A DNA stretch of 64,000 bases from Nitrospirae bacterium MYbin3 (GTDB lineage Bacteria > Nitrospirota > Thermodesulfovibrionia > Thermodesulfovibrionales > Dissulfurispiraceae). The notes beneath the pieces were generated by a model. The model was not told the DNA's origin, ran no database searches, and was given only the letters and a program-made list of their open reading frames with translations. Location: contig PEAD01000010.1 of the NCBI GenBank assembly GCA_002753335.1, forward strand, positions 1 through 64,000, written 5' to 3'. Within the stretch, counting starts at the first letter, position 1; each line of letters starts with the position of its first letter. Below, piece after piece: positions 17,012 to 24,859 of this stretch. The translations under genes were made by a program, and so were the position numbers.

Positions 17012-18503
17012 CGCGAACCTTGTAGAGGTTGAGGTTGATATCTCATCCAAGGGGCTGCCTCATTTTTCTATGGTGGGACTGCCTGACGCGGCAGTAAAAG
17101 AGAGCAGAGACCGCATCAAGGCAGCTCTGAAAAACATAGGCTTTCAGTTTCCGCTCAAACAAATTACCGTAAACCTGGCTCCGGCAGATATGAGAAAAGA
17201 GGGGTCTGCTTTTGATCTCCCGATAGCCGTAGGCATTGTGGCGGCAGAAGAAATAATACCCAAACACAACCTTGCGAATTACATGATAGCTGGAGAACTT
17301 TCGCTCGACGGCAAAGTTAAGTCTGTACGGGGTGCGCTGTCTATAGCGATAGAGGCTAAAAGGCTAGGGCTTAAAGGTGTAATTTTACCTGCCGAAAACG
17401 CTGCTGAAGCTGCGGTTGTGAGCGGCATTGACACATTCGGTGTAGAAAGTCTGCCTGATGTAATAGAGTTCATCGGCGGATTAAAAGAAAAAGCCCCGCA
17501 TACCGTAGATGTTGGTGTTGCAATGGCGGCAAGCCAGTTTTACGAGGATGATTTTGCTGATGTAAAAGGACAGGAGCATGCAAAGAGAGCGCTTGAAGTG
17601 GCTGCCTCTGGAAGCCACAATATTACACTCATAGGCCCCCCGGGTAGCGGCAAAACTATGCTCGCTAAAAGACTACAATCAATCCTGCCCCCTATGACAT
17701 TTGACGAAGCCCTAGAATCAACTAAAATACACAGCGTCGCAGGTTTGCTGGATGAGGGACAGGCATTGCTTGCCAACAGGCCTTACAGATCGCCCCATCA
17801 CACCACATCAGATGTAGCGCTTATAGGCGGGGGGCAGTACCCCCGGCCGGGCGAGGTTTCTCTTGCGCACAACGGAATTCTCTTTCTAGATGAACTGCCG
17901 GAGTTCAAAAGAAATGTGCTTGAAGTTTTAAGACAGCCGCTCGAAAGCGGAACAGTGACAGTATCCCGCGCTGCTGCTACAGTATCGTATCCGGCGCAGT
18001 TTGTCCTCGTTGCTGCGATGAATCCATGCCCCTGCGGCTATAGCGGGGATGCCCGGCACGAATGCTCCTGCACACCTAGAATGATCAGCCGCTACCGGTC
18101 AAAAGTTTCGGGGCCGTTAATGGATAGGATAGACATCCACATCGACGTTCCTTCAGTCCCCTATAAAAAGCTTTCTGAAGGCCGCTCAGGCGAAAATTCC
18201 GAAAACATAAGGCAGCGTGTCGCAGAGGCACGAGAGCGCCAGCTCAAAAGATTCAAAGGTGATAAAATATTTGCAAACAGCCATATGAAAACTCGCCACA
18301 TAAAAAAACATTGCGGGCTTGCAAGTGAATCGCAGGCTATAGTTGATGCTGCTATGCAAAAACTCGGATTGAGCGCTAGGGCGTATTCAAGGATTTTGAA
18401 AGTATCGAGGACCATCGCCGACCTTGACGGTTCGGACGATATAAAAAGCCACCATGTCTCTGAGGCCATCCAGTACAGGACTCTTGACAGGGCTAATATT
18501 TAG
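16971..18503 (+). CDS. comM: YifB/ComM-type Mg-chelatase-like AAA+ ATPase
   Basis: 510 aa from ATG 16971 (MLSKALSAYVYGINA, the family N terminus). The N-terminal Lon-like/ChlI domain runs to about residue 190, the AAA+ core has Walker A GPPGSGKTML, a Walker B FLDELPEF, the ComM signature MNPCPCGY and a C-terminal helical domain. In competent bacteria ComM is a hexameric helicase that promotes branch migration during transformation; YifB is the same protein in others. It overlaps the end of yhcC. Its stop codon TAG is the start of the ten-G run that precedes the next gene. Confidence 0.94.
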   Translation: MLSKALSAYVYGINANLVEVEVDISSKGLPHFSMVGLPDAAVKESRDRIKAALKNIGFQFPLKQITVNLAPADMRKEGSAFDLPIAVGIVAAEEIIPKHNLANYMIAGELSLDGKVKSVRGALSIAIEAKRLGLKGVILPAENAAEAAVVSGIDTFGVESLPDVIEFIGGLKEKAPHTVDVGVAMAASQFYEDDFADVKGQEHAKRALEVAASGSHNITLIGPPGSGKTMLAKRLQSILPPMTFDEALESTKIHSVAGLLDEGQALLANRPYRSPHHTTSDVALIGGGQYPRPGEVSLAHNGILFLDELPEFKRNVLEVLRQPLESGTVTVSRAAATVSYPAQFVLVAAMNPCPCGYSGDARHECSCTPRMISRYRSKVSGPLMDRIDIHIDVPSVPYKKLSEGRSGENSENIRQRVAEARERQLKRFKGDKIFANSHMKTRHIKKHCGLASESQAIVDAAMQKLGLSARAYSRILKVSRTIADLDGSDDIKSHHVSEAIQYRTLDRANI

Positions 18504-18512
18504 GGGGGGGGG
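18503..18512. repeat. Ten-G tract in the ribosome-binding region of the GalT-like gene
   Basis: Ten consecutive G begin in the comM stop codon and end 5 nt before the ATG at 18518. The tract is the only Shine-Dalgarno-like sequence for this gene. Change in its length would alter pairing register or spacing and so translation. Confidence 0.9.
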
Positions 18513-18517
18513 ACAAA

Positions 18518-19543
18518 ATGCCTGAGATGAGACTTAATACAGTTACACGCGAGTGGGTCGTAATAGAAAAAAATCCGGGGATCGGACCGACCGACTTTGT
18601 CGGGATCAAGAAAGATAAAGAGGTTCCTGAAGTCGGCGGCATCTGCCATTTTTGTCCGGGCAACGAATATATGATACCGGAAGAGATCGACCGCATCGAC
18701 GGCCGCGACGGCTGGAAAATAAGGGTTGTCCAAAATAAATTTTCACGCCTTTCAGAAGCGGGCGACCAGCTGCGATGGGGCAACAAGATTCATAGGGGTA
18801 TGAATGCTGTAGGCTTCCACGAGCTTATTGTGGAAACACCAGAACATGATTTACAGACCGCAACCATGCCTAACAGCCAGTTAAAAGCACTCATCGAAAT
18901 GTACAAGTTCAGGTTTATCGAATTCTACAAGGATCCAAGGGTTGAGCATGTTGTTGTCTTTAAAAACAAGGGACTGAATTCCGGCACCACCTGCGACCAC
19001 GCCCTCTCTCAAATAGTCGGCATCCCTATTGTGCCGCTCGAAATAAGGGACAGGACAGAGTCATACATGCGTTTTTACGACAATACCGGTGAATGTCTGA
19101 TGTGCAAAATGCTGTATGAAGAGATACAGAGCGGAGAGCGTATAATCTGCAACACCGACCATTTTGTCTCTTTCATTCCATATGCGGCAATGTCGCCATT
19201 TCATGTCTGGATATTTCCCAAAAGGCATTCTGGATCCTTTGCAGAAATAACCAACGAGGAGACGATGGACCTTGCGATAAATCTAAAGACCACAATGTAT
19301 AAAATAGCCGTGGGCCTCGACAATCCTGACTACAACTATGCGATCCGTTCAGGCAAACCCTCAAATGCAGAATCAAAATTTGAGCACTGGTATCTCACAA
19401 TAGTTCCACGGGTCGGCTACCTTTCAGGATTTGAGATAGCATGCGGCATTCATGTAAATCCTATTCAGCCGGAATTGAGCGCAAAGTTTTTAAGAGAGGT
19501 GCCTCTTCCCAACCCTCAAGAGCATAAGGAGTTAGAAACATAG
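18518..19543 (+). CDS. GalT-like protein lacking the catalytic histidine
   Basis: 341 aa with the complete fold plan of galactose-1-phosphate uridylyltransferase: zinc pair CHFC near residues 43-46, VVQNKFSRL, ELIVETPEH, VVVFKNKGLNSG and the second HIT-like half with FHVWIFPKRHSG. In relatives the active site reads HSHSQ or HPHGQ; here it reads HALSQ, so the first His (zinc ligand) stays but the nucleophilic second His is Leu. The metal-site HWH of relatives is HWY. A normal Leloir GalT reaction is therefore unlikely. No galK, galE or galM lies near. A different nucleotide-sugar role, or a non-catalytic role, remains possible. Confidence 0.8.
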   Translation: MPEMRLNTVTREWVVIEKNPGIGPTDFVGIKKDKEVPEVGGICHFCPGNEYMIPEEIDRIDGRDGWKIRVVQNKFSRLSEAGDQLRWGNKIHRGMNAVGFHELIVETPEHDLQTATMPNSQLKALIEMYKFRFIEFYKDPRVEHVVVFKNKGLNSGTTCDHALSQIVGIPIVPLEIRDRTESYMRFYDNTGECLMCKMLYEEIQSGERIICNTDHFVSFIPYAAMSPFHVWIFPKRHSGSFAEITNEETMDLAINLKTTMYKIAVGLDNPDYNYAIRSGKPSNAESKFEHWYLTIVPRVGYLSGFEIACGIHVNPIQPELSAKFLREVPLPNPQEHKELET

Positions 19544-19553
19544 CAGGCAATTC

Positions 19554-20621
19554 ATGGCGCTGAAACAGGTTCTTGAAAAAATAAGGTCAGGGAGCAGGCT
19601 TTCAAAAGATGAGGCGCTGAAGCTTTTTAATGACGATGACCTGTTCGGAATTGGACGCCTTGCAGCGGCTGCTTGCAATAATAAGAACGGCAGCAACGCT
19701 TATTTCATAAGCAACCGCCACATAAACCCAACTAACATATGCATAAACCGATGCAAATTCTGCGCCTTCAGCCGTTCAAAAGGCGAAGCAGGCGCTTATG
19801 AGCTTACAATAGACGAGATTATCTCAAAATTAAAAGCTGGTCAAAGTTTTTCTGAAGTTCATATTGTCGGAGGCCTTCATCCTGATTGGCCTTTTGAGCA
19901 TTATCTCAATATGCTTGCAGCCATAAAAAAAGAATTTCCTTCTATTGCGATCAAAGCATTCACCGCAGTAGAAATAGATTACATGTCAAAAATCAGTGGA
20001 ATGAGCGTCGAGAACACCCTCAAATCTTTGAAAGCAAGCGGCCTAGACCTTATGCCGGGCGGCGGCGCAGAAATCTTTGCGGAAGGTGTGCGCACCAAAC
20101 TCTGCCCTGAAAAGATTAGCGGTGCAGGATGGCTCAAAATTATGGAGTTTGCCCACGGTATTGGGATAAAAACAAACGCCACCATGCTTTACGGACACCT
20201 CGAAACCTTCGAAGACAGGGTTGATCATCTCTTGAGCCTTCGTGCTTTGCAGGACAAAACAGGCGGATTTCAAGCCTTCATCCCGCTTGCATACCATCCC
20301 AAGAACACCGAAATCGGCGGCTTTTACTCGTCCGGCATTGATGATTTAAAGACCATCGCGATAAGCAGGCTCGTGCTCGACAACTTTGACCATATAAAAG
20401 CCTACTGGATAATGCTCGGAGAAAAAGTTTCTCAAATCGCGCTTTTGTTCGGCGCAGACGACCTCGACGGAACCATAATCGAAGAAAAGATAACCCACTC
20501 GGCCGGAGCCATGACCGGCGAGGTCATGACAAGAAACGATATGATCCATCTGATAAGCAGAGCGGGGAAAAGACCGGTTGAGAGGGATGCATTTTATAAT
20601 CCGGTTTTCAATAATACATAA
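19554..20621 (+). CDS. mqnE: Aminofutalosine synthase MqnE
   Basis: 355 aa radical SAM enzyme with cluster motif CINRCKFC near residue 60-67 and the MqnE/MqnC family block LMPGGGAEIFAEGVR. The features YGHLETFEDRVDH and AFIPLAYHPKNTE fit MqnE rather than MqnC. MqnE joins 3-[(1-carboxyvinyl)oxy]benzoate to the 5'-deoxyadenosyl radical, making aminofutalosine in the alternative menaquinone pathway. The ATG is 10 nt after the GalT-like gene. The partner mqnC is at 23820, separated by a SEC-C protein and two toxin-antitoxin modules. Confidence 0.93.
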   Translation: MALKQVLEKIRSGSRLSKDEALKLFNDDDLFGIGRLAAAACNNKNGSNAYFISNRHINPTNICINRCKFCAFSRSKGEAGAYELTIDEIISKLKAGQSFSEVHIVGGLHPDWPFEHYLNMLAAIKKEFPSIAIKAFTAVEIDYMSKISGMSVENTLKSLKASGLDLMPGGGAEIFAEGVRTKLCPEKISGAGWLKIMEFAHGIGIKTNATMLYGHLETFEDRVDHLLSLRALQDKTGGFQAFIPLAYHPKNTEIGGFYSSGIDDLKTIAISRLVLDNFDHIKAYWIMLGEKVSQIALLFGADDLDGTIIEEKITHSAGAMTGEVMTRNDMIHLISRAGKRPVERDAFYNPVFNNT

Positions 20622-20678
20622 CTGTTTGTTGAAATACATATATCCGGCGAGCAAGTATCTATATAGAGGATAAAGAAC

Positions 20679-22442
20679 GTGAAAGAAATCATATCAGATA
20701 ATCAGTGGAAGGCTTTGTATCAGGCGGCAGCAGAATTCAGGGAGATAGAGCCATGGAAATTCATTACCGAGACGGATGTTTTCGGAGTGAAAAACCCTGA
20801 TACAGGCGAGCATGGCTATTGCTGCATAATGGGTGAACTGGGAGAAGTCCTTGCCCTTGCCGTATATCTTGGTTCAGATGGATTAAAAGGATACCGGACG
20901 ATTCTGGAAGGACAGCTATCACCTGAAGACAGCGATATGATGTATGAGCAGAATTGCCTTATGGCATCTTTTGAAAACAAAAGCGATCTTGATAAAAAAG
21001 ACAAAGACCTCATCAAAAAACTCGGCATTCAGGCTAAGGGCAAAAAAGCATGGCCGATGTTCAGAAGGCATGAGCCAAGTTATTTACCGTCATCTCTGCA
21101 AAAAGATGATCTTGTCTTTCTGACTGCCGTGCTTCAACAGGCAAAGCATGTATGCCTTCGCTTCAAAAATGACAAGACATTGCTGTCGCCATCTTCCAAA
21201 GACCTCTACTTTTTCAGGTCACACGATAAAGCCAACGAGAGATGGCAGGATGAATGGTTGAAGCCTGAAATCACAGAGTCCAGTCCAGTTGTCCCGGCTG
21301 TGATAAACGATATTGTTATTCAACGAATAAAAAGCAAAGCAAAATCTACTCCTGCTGTGTGGGAGATAGACTTTTTCTATGCCCCAACCCCTATAAAGTC
21401 AAAAAACAAGCCATTCTTCCCTTATGGAATTATGATAATAGACAGCAAAAGCGGCTTTGTCTATGAGATGTTTCTTTCTGAAAAAAACAAATACCCTTCG
21501 CAATTTCCCGAACGCCTGCTTTCATGCCTTGAGCAGAACTCTTTTTTGCCCAAAGAGATTCTGGTAAAGAAAGAAGAAGCTCTGAATCTCCTCCAGCCAA
21601 TTGCAGATAAACTCGGCATTAAACTTAATAAGGTAGTCGAACTTGCTGCGCTTGAAACTGCAAAGAGGTCTATGGACATTCATTTCATGGGGAAAAAGAA
21701 TATAGAACCGCTGCAATATGATGACTACTGTGGCGATGAAGTTATGGATGAACAACTCGAAAAGTCCGGTGCGGAGCTCTCTGTCTTCGGTCTTTATGGA
21801 CTATTTTGCGGTTGCCTTGCTGCTCCTAATCCGGTTATGCCATCGGTGCTGCTGCCGATAATCTTCGGAAAAAAAGGCCCACAGTTTAAGACAAATAAAG
21901 AGGCGGAAGAAATAATGTCCAATATAATGTCGCTCTTTAATATGCTTGCAAAGTGGGATTCTGAAGAAGAACTGTTACCGGTTCCTGATTTTGAATATGA
22001 TGAAAACAAGGATGGAGTTCTAACTCGCATATCCGACGGGCTTGAACTTGCAACCTTATTTTTGCATGGGCTTGAACTTGGAGGTATGGGCCCCGGAAAA
22101 ATTCCTAAGAAATTGGAGCAATCGGTCGGGGCCATTATAGACGTAATAGACCTGTTGGGTCACCAAATGAAGATATGTATGGAAAAGACAAAGTTCAATA
22201 AATCTGAAATGACCGATGCCATGGAGGCTCTTGACGCTGTTGAATTGATTATCGACGACAACATTGAAGAAATTCACATAGGGCTTAAGCATATAAGAAT
22301 TAAGGCGGCAAAAAACATACAGTCACAGTTTGGCCCCGACTATAGTCAGTCGACAACCTCCTCTTCAAAAATTCAAAGAAACGAGCCCTGCCCTTGCGGA
22401 AGCGGAAAGAAATACAAAAAGTGCTGCGGCTTGACGCATTAA
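20679..22442 (+). CDS. Large hypothetical protein with C-terminal SEC-C zinc motif
   Basis: 587 aa from GTG 20679 with AGAGGA 8 nt upstream. The last 25 residues are a SEC-C motif (NEPCPCGSGKKYKKCC), a zinc-binding tail best known from SecA that also marks many unrelated proteins. The rest resembles DUF7309/DUF6930-type proteins: an N-terminal alpha/beta part with GYCCIMGELGEVLALAVYLG, a middle domain around WEIDFFYAPTPIK, and a helical third part. No membrane segment or signal is seen. Function is unknown. It stands between mqnE and the first toxin-antitoxin pair and seems to belong to neither. Confidence 0.85.
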   Translation: MKEIISDNQWKALYQAAAEFREIEPWKFITETDVFGVKNPDTGEHGYCCIMGELGEVLALAVYLGSDGLKGYRTILEGQLSPEDSDMMYEQNCLMASFENKSDLDKKDKDLIKKLGIQAKGKKAWPMFRRHEPSYLPSSLQKDDLVFLTAVLQQAKHVCLRFKNDKTLLSPSSKDLYFFRSHDKANERWQDEWLKPEITESSPVVPAVINDIVIQRIKSKAKSTPAVWEIDFFYAPTPIKSKNKPFFPYGIMIIDSKSGFVYEMFLSEKNKYPSQFPERLLSCLEQNSFLPKEILVKKEEALNLLQPIADKLGIKLNKVVELAALETAKRSMDIHFMGKKNIEPLQYDDYCGDEVMDEQLEKSGAELSVFGLYGLFCGCLAAPNPVMPSVLLPIIFGKKGPQFKTNKEAEEIMSNIMSLFNMLAKWDSEEELLPVPDFEYDENKDGVLTRISDGLELATLFLHGLELGGMGPGKIPKKLEQSVGAIIDVIDLLGHQMKICMEKTKFNKSEMTDAMEALDAVELIIDDNIEEIHIGLKHIRIKAAKNIQSQFGPDYSQSTTSSSKIQRNEPCPCGSGKKYKKCCGLTH

Positions 22443-22450
22443 AATTAACC

Positions 22451-22489
22451 AAGAAATGCCCGAATATTTAATAGAACAATTGCCGAAGA
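22451..22489 (+). repeat. Left copy of a direct repeat framing two toxin-antitoxin modules
   Basis: About 39 bp beginning AAGAAATGCCCGAAT, repeated imperfectly at 23720-23758. Translated, both copies start MPE-x-LIEQL-x-K, which looks like the first residues of a once longer protein. The copies lie just before and just after the two modules, 1,269 bp apart. Confidence 0.75.
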
Positions 22490-22523
22490 TTGTTGCGGAC
22501 TTTGTGCAATGTTACATCAATTG

Positions 22524-22532
22524 TGATAGAAT
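22524..22532 (+). promoter_or_regulatory. Extended -10 promoter of first toxin-antitoxin module
   Basis: TGATAGAAT (TG at 22524-22525, TAGAAT at 22527-22532) is a good extended -10 element, 30 nt upstream of the antitoxin ATG at 22562. No strong -35 box is needed for this type. AGGAG at 22550-22554 is the ribosome-binding site. Confidence 0.55.
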
Positions 22533-22561
22533 GTATTCAAAACGACTACAGGAGAATACAA

Positions 22562-22792
22562 ATGAGTGTTTTGACATTAAGGCTGCCCTCTGAAGTTGAG
22601 AAAAAGATCAGGATTAAAGCTGATATAGAACACAGGTCGCTTTCTGAGCAGATCAAGAAATATGTTATGGACGGCATGCTTTCCGAGCAGTTTCCGGACT
22701 TGCCTCTATCTTTTGTAAAAGAAACCATTCAGGCAAAGAAAGAGATAGAATCAGGGCTGGGAAAGAACTACGAATTCGGAATAATCCGTTGA
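22562..22792 (+). CDS. RHH-type antitoxin (RelB/ParD-like)
   Basis: 76 aa. The N-terminal SVLTLRLPSEVEKKIRIKAD followed by RSLSEQIKKYVMDGM fits a ribbon-helix-helix DNA-binding domain, and the C-terminal charged tail (about residues 48-76) would wrap the toxin. ATG 22562 is chosen over an upstream in-frame ATG at 22490 because AGGAG lies 7 nt before it and the family N terminus begins here. The gene ends in TTGA, where the toxin starts. It should repress its own promoter together with the toxin. Confidence 0.82.
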   Translation: MSVLTLRLPSEVEKKIRIKADIEHRSLSEQIKKYVMDGMLSEQFPDLPLSFVKETIQAKKEIESGLGKNYEFGIIR

Positions 22793-23061
22793 AAATTATT
22801 GCATCAAATCACTTCCTCAAGTTTAAAAAAAAGTCTCCTGCAAGGCTTCAGGTCGAGATTGACAAGAAGGTGAAAGAAATCCTGCAGAATCCTGAAATCG
22901 GGGAACTCAAAAGGGGTGACCTCAAGGGAATAAGGGTCTATAAATTTAAGCATGAAACACAATTGTTATTGATGTCTTACGAATACTCCGAAAATGCGCT
23001 CTATCTATATACCATAGGAAGTCATGAAAATTTTTATAAAAAGCTGAAGGAATATTTGTAA
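22789..23061 (+). CDS. RelE/ParE-superfamily toxin
   Basis: 90 aa beginning at TTG 22789, overlapping the antitoxin stop by 4 nt. The fold pattern fits RelE/ParE: two N-terminal helices (HFLKFKKKSPARLQVEIDKKVKEIL), then strands GDLKGIRVYKFKHETQLLLMSYEY and a final LYLYTIGSHENFYKKLKEYL. The last block, with a His and a Tyr near the C terminus, is typical for mRNA-cleaving RelE-like proteins. Ribosome-dependent mRNA cleavage is the expected activity; a gyrase-directed ParE role cannot be excluded. Confidence 0.85.
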   Translation: MKIIASNHFLKFKKKSPARLQVEIDKKVKEILQNPEIGELKRGDLKGIRVYKFKHETQLLLMSYEYSENALYLYTIGSHENFYKKLKEYL

Positions 23062-23085
23062 ATTGTCTGCTGTTACAGAGACTTG

Positions 23086-23125
23086 TTGATTTTAGCGTAC
23101 TAATTAGTCATACTTTAGTATGACT
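23086..23125 (+). promoter_or_regulatory. Promoter and operator of second toxin-antitoxin module
   Basis: TTGATT (23086-23091), 17 bp, CATACT (23109-23114). A perfect inverted repeat AGTCATAC-TTTA-GTATGACT (23106-23125) overlaps the -10 box, with a further ATCATACC half-site behind it. This is the expected binding site for the ribbon-helix-helix antitoxin encoded at 23148. Confidence 0.75.
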
Positions 23126-23147
23126 TTAATCATACCGGAGGCTCTAT

Positions 23148-23405
23148 ATGGCACATGCAGTCAAGCTTGCTATAAGTATAAGTGATGAAGATTTCTCAGC
23201 GATAGAAGGCATCAGAAAAAAATGGGGGCTTACCCGCAGCGGCGTTGTAACCGAAGCTATTCGTCTTTTGCGCGCAAAAGACGAAAAAGAGCGTCTTGTT
23301 CGTATGTACGAAGAAGGATACCGCAAACATCCTGAGAACATCAGCGAAATAAAGGCAAAGGAAAAAGCGGTCCTCGATGTTTTGTCAAAAGAGGACTGGT
23401 CATGA
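23148..23405 (+). CDS. RHH antitoxin of a MazF-type module
   Basis: 85 aa. Residues 5-45 (VKLAISISDEDFSAIEGIRKK, then LTRSGVVTEAIRLL) form a CopG/MetJ-like ribbon-helix-helix domain. The rest is highly charged and ends in DWS, the toxin-binding tail. CGGAGG at 23135-23140 marks the ATG. It overlaps the toxin by 4 nt (ATGA). The palindrome over its promoter supports self-repression. Confidence 0.88.
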   Translation: MAHAVKLAISISDEDFSAIEGIRKKWGLTRSGVVTEAIRLLRAKDEKERLVRMYEEGYRKHPENISEIKAKEKAVLDVLSKEDWS

Positions 23406-23716
23406 AACGCGGAGAGGTCTGGTGGGCAAATCTGCCTGCCCCCATAGGCAAACGTCCGGTGGTGCTGCTTTCGAGGGATGAGGCTTATGCTGTCAGGAAC
23501 GCCGTAACTGTTGCTGAAGTTACAAAAACTATCAGGGGAATTCCGGTTGAAGTGCCGCTCGGTGTTGAAGATGGTCTTCCCAAAAAATGCGTGGCCAATC
23601 TCGACACAATTATGACCATACGCAAAGAGTTGCTGATAGAAAGGATTGCGTTGCTCAAGAGCAAAAAAATAGCGGAGATACAAAAGGCTGTTAAATTCGC
23701 ATTAGATTTGGAGTAG
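23402..23716 (+). CDS. MazF/PemK-type endoribonuclease toxin
   Basis: 104 aa with the MazF/PemK signature from the start: KRGEVWWANLPAPIGKRPVVLLSRDEAY, followed by VAEVTKTIRGIPVEVPLG and a Cys-containing VANLDTIMTI. MazF toxins cut single-stranded mRNA at short motifs. The RGEVWWA block and the conserved R and T/S after it match the active site. It follows its antitoxin with a 4-nt overlap. The right copy of the direct repeat begins 4 nt after its stop. Confidence 0.92.
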   Translation: MKRGEVWWANLPAPIGKRPVVLLSRDEAYAVRNAVTVAEVTKTIRGIPVEVPLGVEDGLPKKCVANLDTIMTIRKELLIERIALLKSKKIAEIQKAVKFALDLE

Positions 23717-23719
23717 GTT

Positions 23720-23758
23720 AAGAAATGCCCGAATCACTGATAGAACAACTCCTGAAGA
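23720..23758 (+). repeat. Right copy of the direct repeat framing the toxin-antitoxin modules
   Basis: Imperfect copy of 22451-22489: AAGAAATGCCCGAAT, then ATAGAACAA and GAAGA in the same spacing. The reading frame MPESLIEQLLKRRV stops after 14 codons, so it is a fragment and not a gene. Confidence 0.75.
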
Positions 23759-23819
23759 GACGGGTATAAGGGCGCATCGGTGAAAGATATAAACTCAAAA
23801 ACACCTTATTTTAATAGCG

Positions 23820-24851
23820 ATGAACAGAATCGAAAAGCATAGAGCCTTAGAACTTCTTAACTCCGCCAATCTCCTCGACCTCGGAGAGCAGGCGGACGCT
23901 ATCAGGAAAGAACTGCATCCCGAAAATGCGGTGACTTTTATCGTTGACCGCAACATCAACTATACGAATGTCTGCATCAACAAATGCACCTTCTGCGCTT
24001 TCTACAGGGAAGAGGACAGCGCTGACGCCTATCTTTTAAGCGATGATGAAATATTCATAAAAATTGATGAAACCGTCGCATTACAAGGCACACAGATACT
24101 TTTGCAGGGCGGCATTCATCCGAAACTGGACATAGATTATTACACAACTCTTCTGCGGTCAATCAAGAAAAGATACTCTATAAATGTCCATGGTTTTTCA
24201 CCACCAGAGATCTGTTATCTTGCGGATAAGCACGGCTTAAGCCTTCACGATACACTACTGACGCTTAAGCAGGCGGGCCTCGATTCGATTCCCGGCGGCG
24301 GCGCAGAGATACTATCAGACAGGGTGCGAGAGATACTGAGTCCAAAGAAAATAAAGTCCGGCCAATGGCTGAGAGTTATGGAAGAGGCGCATAACATCGG
24401 TATGAGGACAACTGCAACGATGATGTTCGGAAGTGTTGAAGGGCCTAAAGACATAATAGAGCATCTTGAAGCTATAAGGTCTTTGCAAGACAGGACAAGC
24501 GGGTTCACCGCCTTCATCCCGTGGTCGTTTCAGCCGGGAAATACTGAGCTCAGCCGGGTAAAAACAGCAACGGCAGCAGATTATCTCACGGTTTTGGCGC
24601 TGTCGAGAATTTATCTCGACAACATAAAGAATATTCAGGCATCGTGGGTCACTCAGGGATTGAAGCTGGCACAGGTTGCGCTAAGGTTTGGCGCAAACGA
24701 TTTTGGTTCGACTATGATAGAAGAAAATGTTGTTAAAGCCGCAGGCGTAAGCTATTGCGTTACCAAAGACGATATAGTCAACGCGATAAAAAGCGCCGGT
24801 TTTAGTGCAGCACAAAGAGACACCTACTATAAGATAATAAAAAAGTTCTAG
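23820..24851 (+). CDS. mqnC: Cyclic dehypoxanthinylfutalosine synthase MqnC
   Basis: 343 aa radical SAM enzyme with cluster motif CINKCTFC near residues 52-59 and SIPGGGAEILSDRVR. The blocks MFGSVEGPKDIIEH and AFIPWSFQPGNTEL are the MqnC type. MqnC cyclises dehypoxanthine futalosine in menaquinone biosynthesis, downstream of MqnE. mqnA, mqnB and mqnD are not in the window. The ATG follows TAGCG without a good ribosome-binding site. A thioredoxin reductase-like gene follows 8 nt later. Confidence 0.94.
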   Translation: MNRIEKHRALELLNSANLLDLGEQADAIRKELHPENAVTFIVDRNINYTNVCINKCTFCAFYREEDSADAYLLSDDEIFIKIDETVALQGTQILLQGGIHPKLDIDYYTTLLRSIKKRYSINVHGFSPPEICYLADKHGLSLHDTLLTLKQAGLDSIPGGGAEILSDRVREILSPKKIKSGQWLRVMEEAHNIGMRTTATMMFGSVEGPKDIIEHLEAIRSLQDRTSGFTAFIPWSFQPGNTELSRVKTATAADYLTVLALSRIYLDNIKNIQASWVTQGLKLAQVALRFGANDFGSTMIEENVVKAAGVSYCVTKDDIVNAIKSAGFSAAQRDTYYKIIKKF

Positions 24852-24859
24852 GAGGTTTT

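Noticed and set aside
18518-19543. Calling the gene galT as an active galactose-1-phosphate uridylyltransferase
   Set aside because: The nucleophilic His is Leu and no other Leloir gene is near, so the specific name would mislead.
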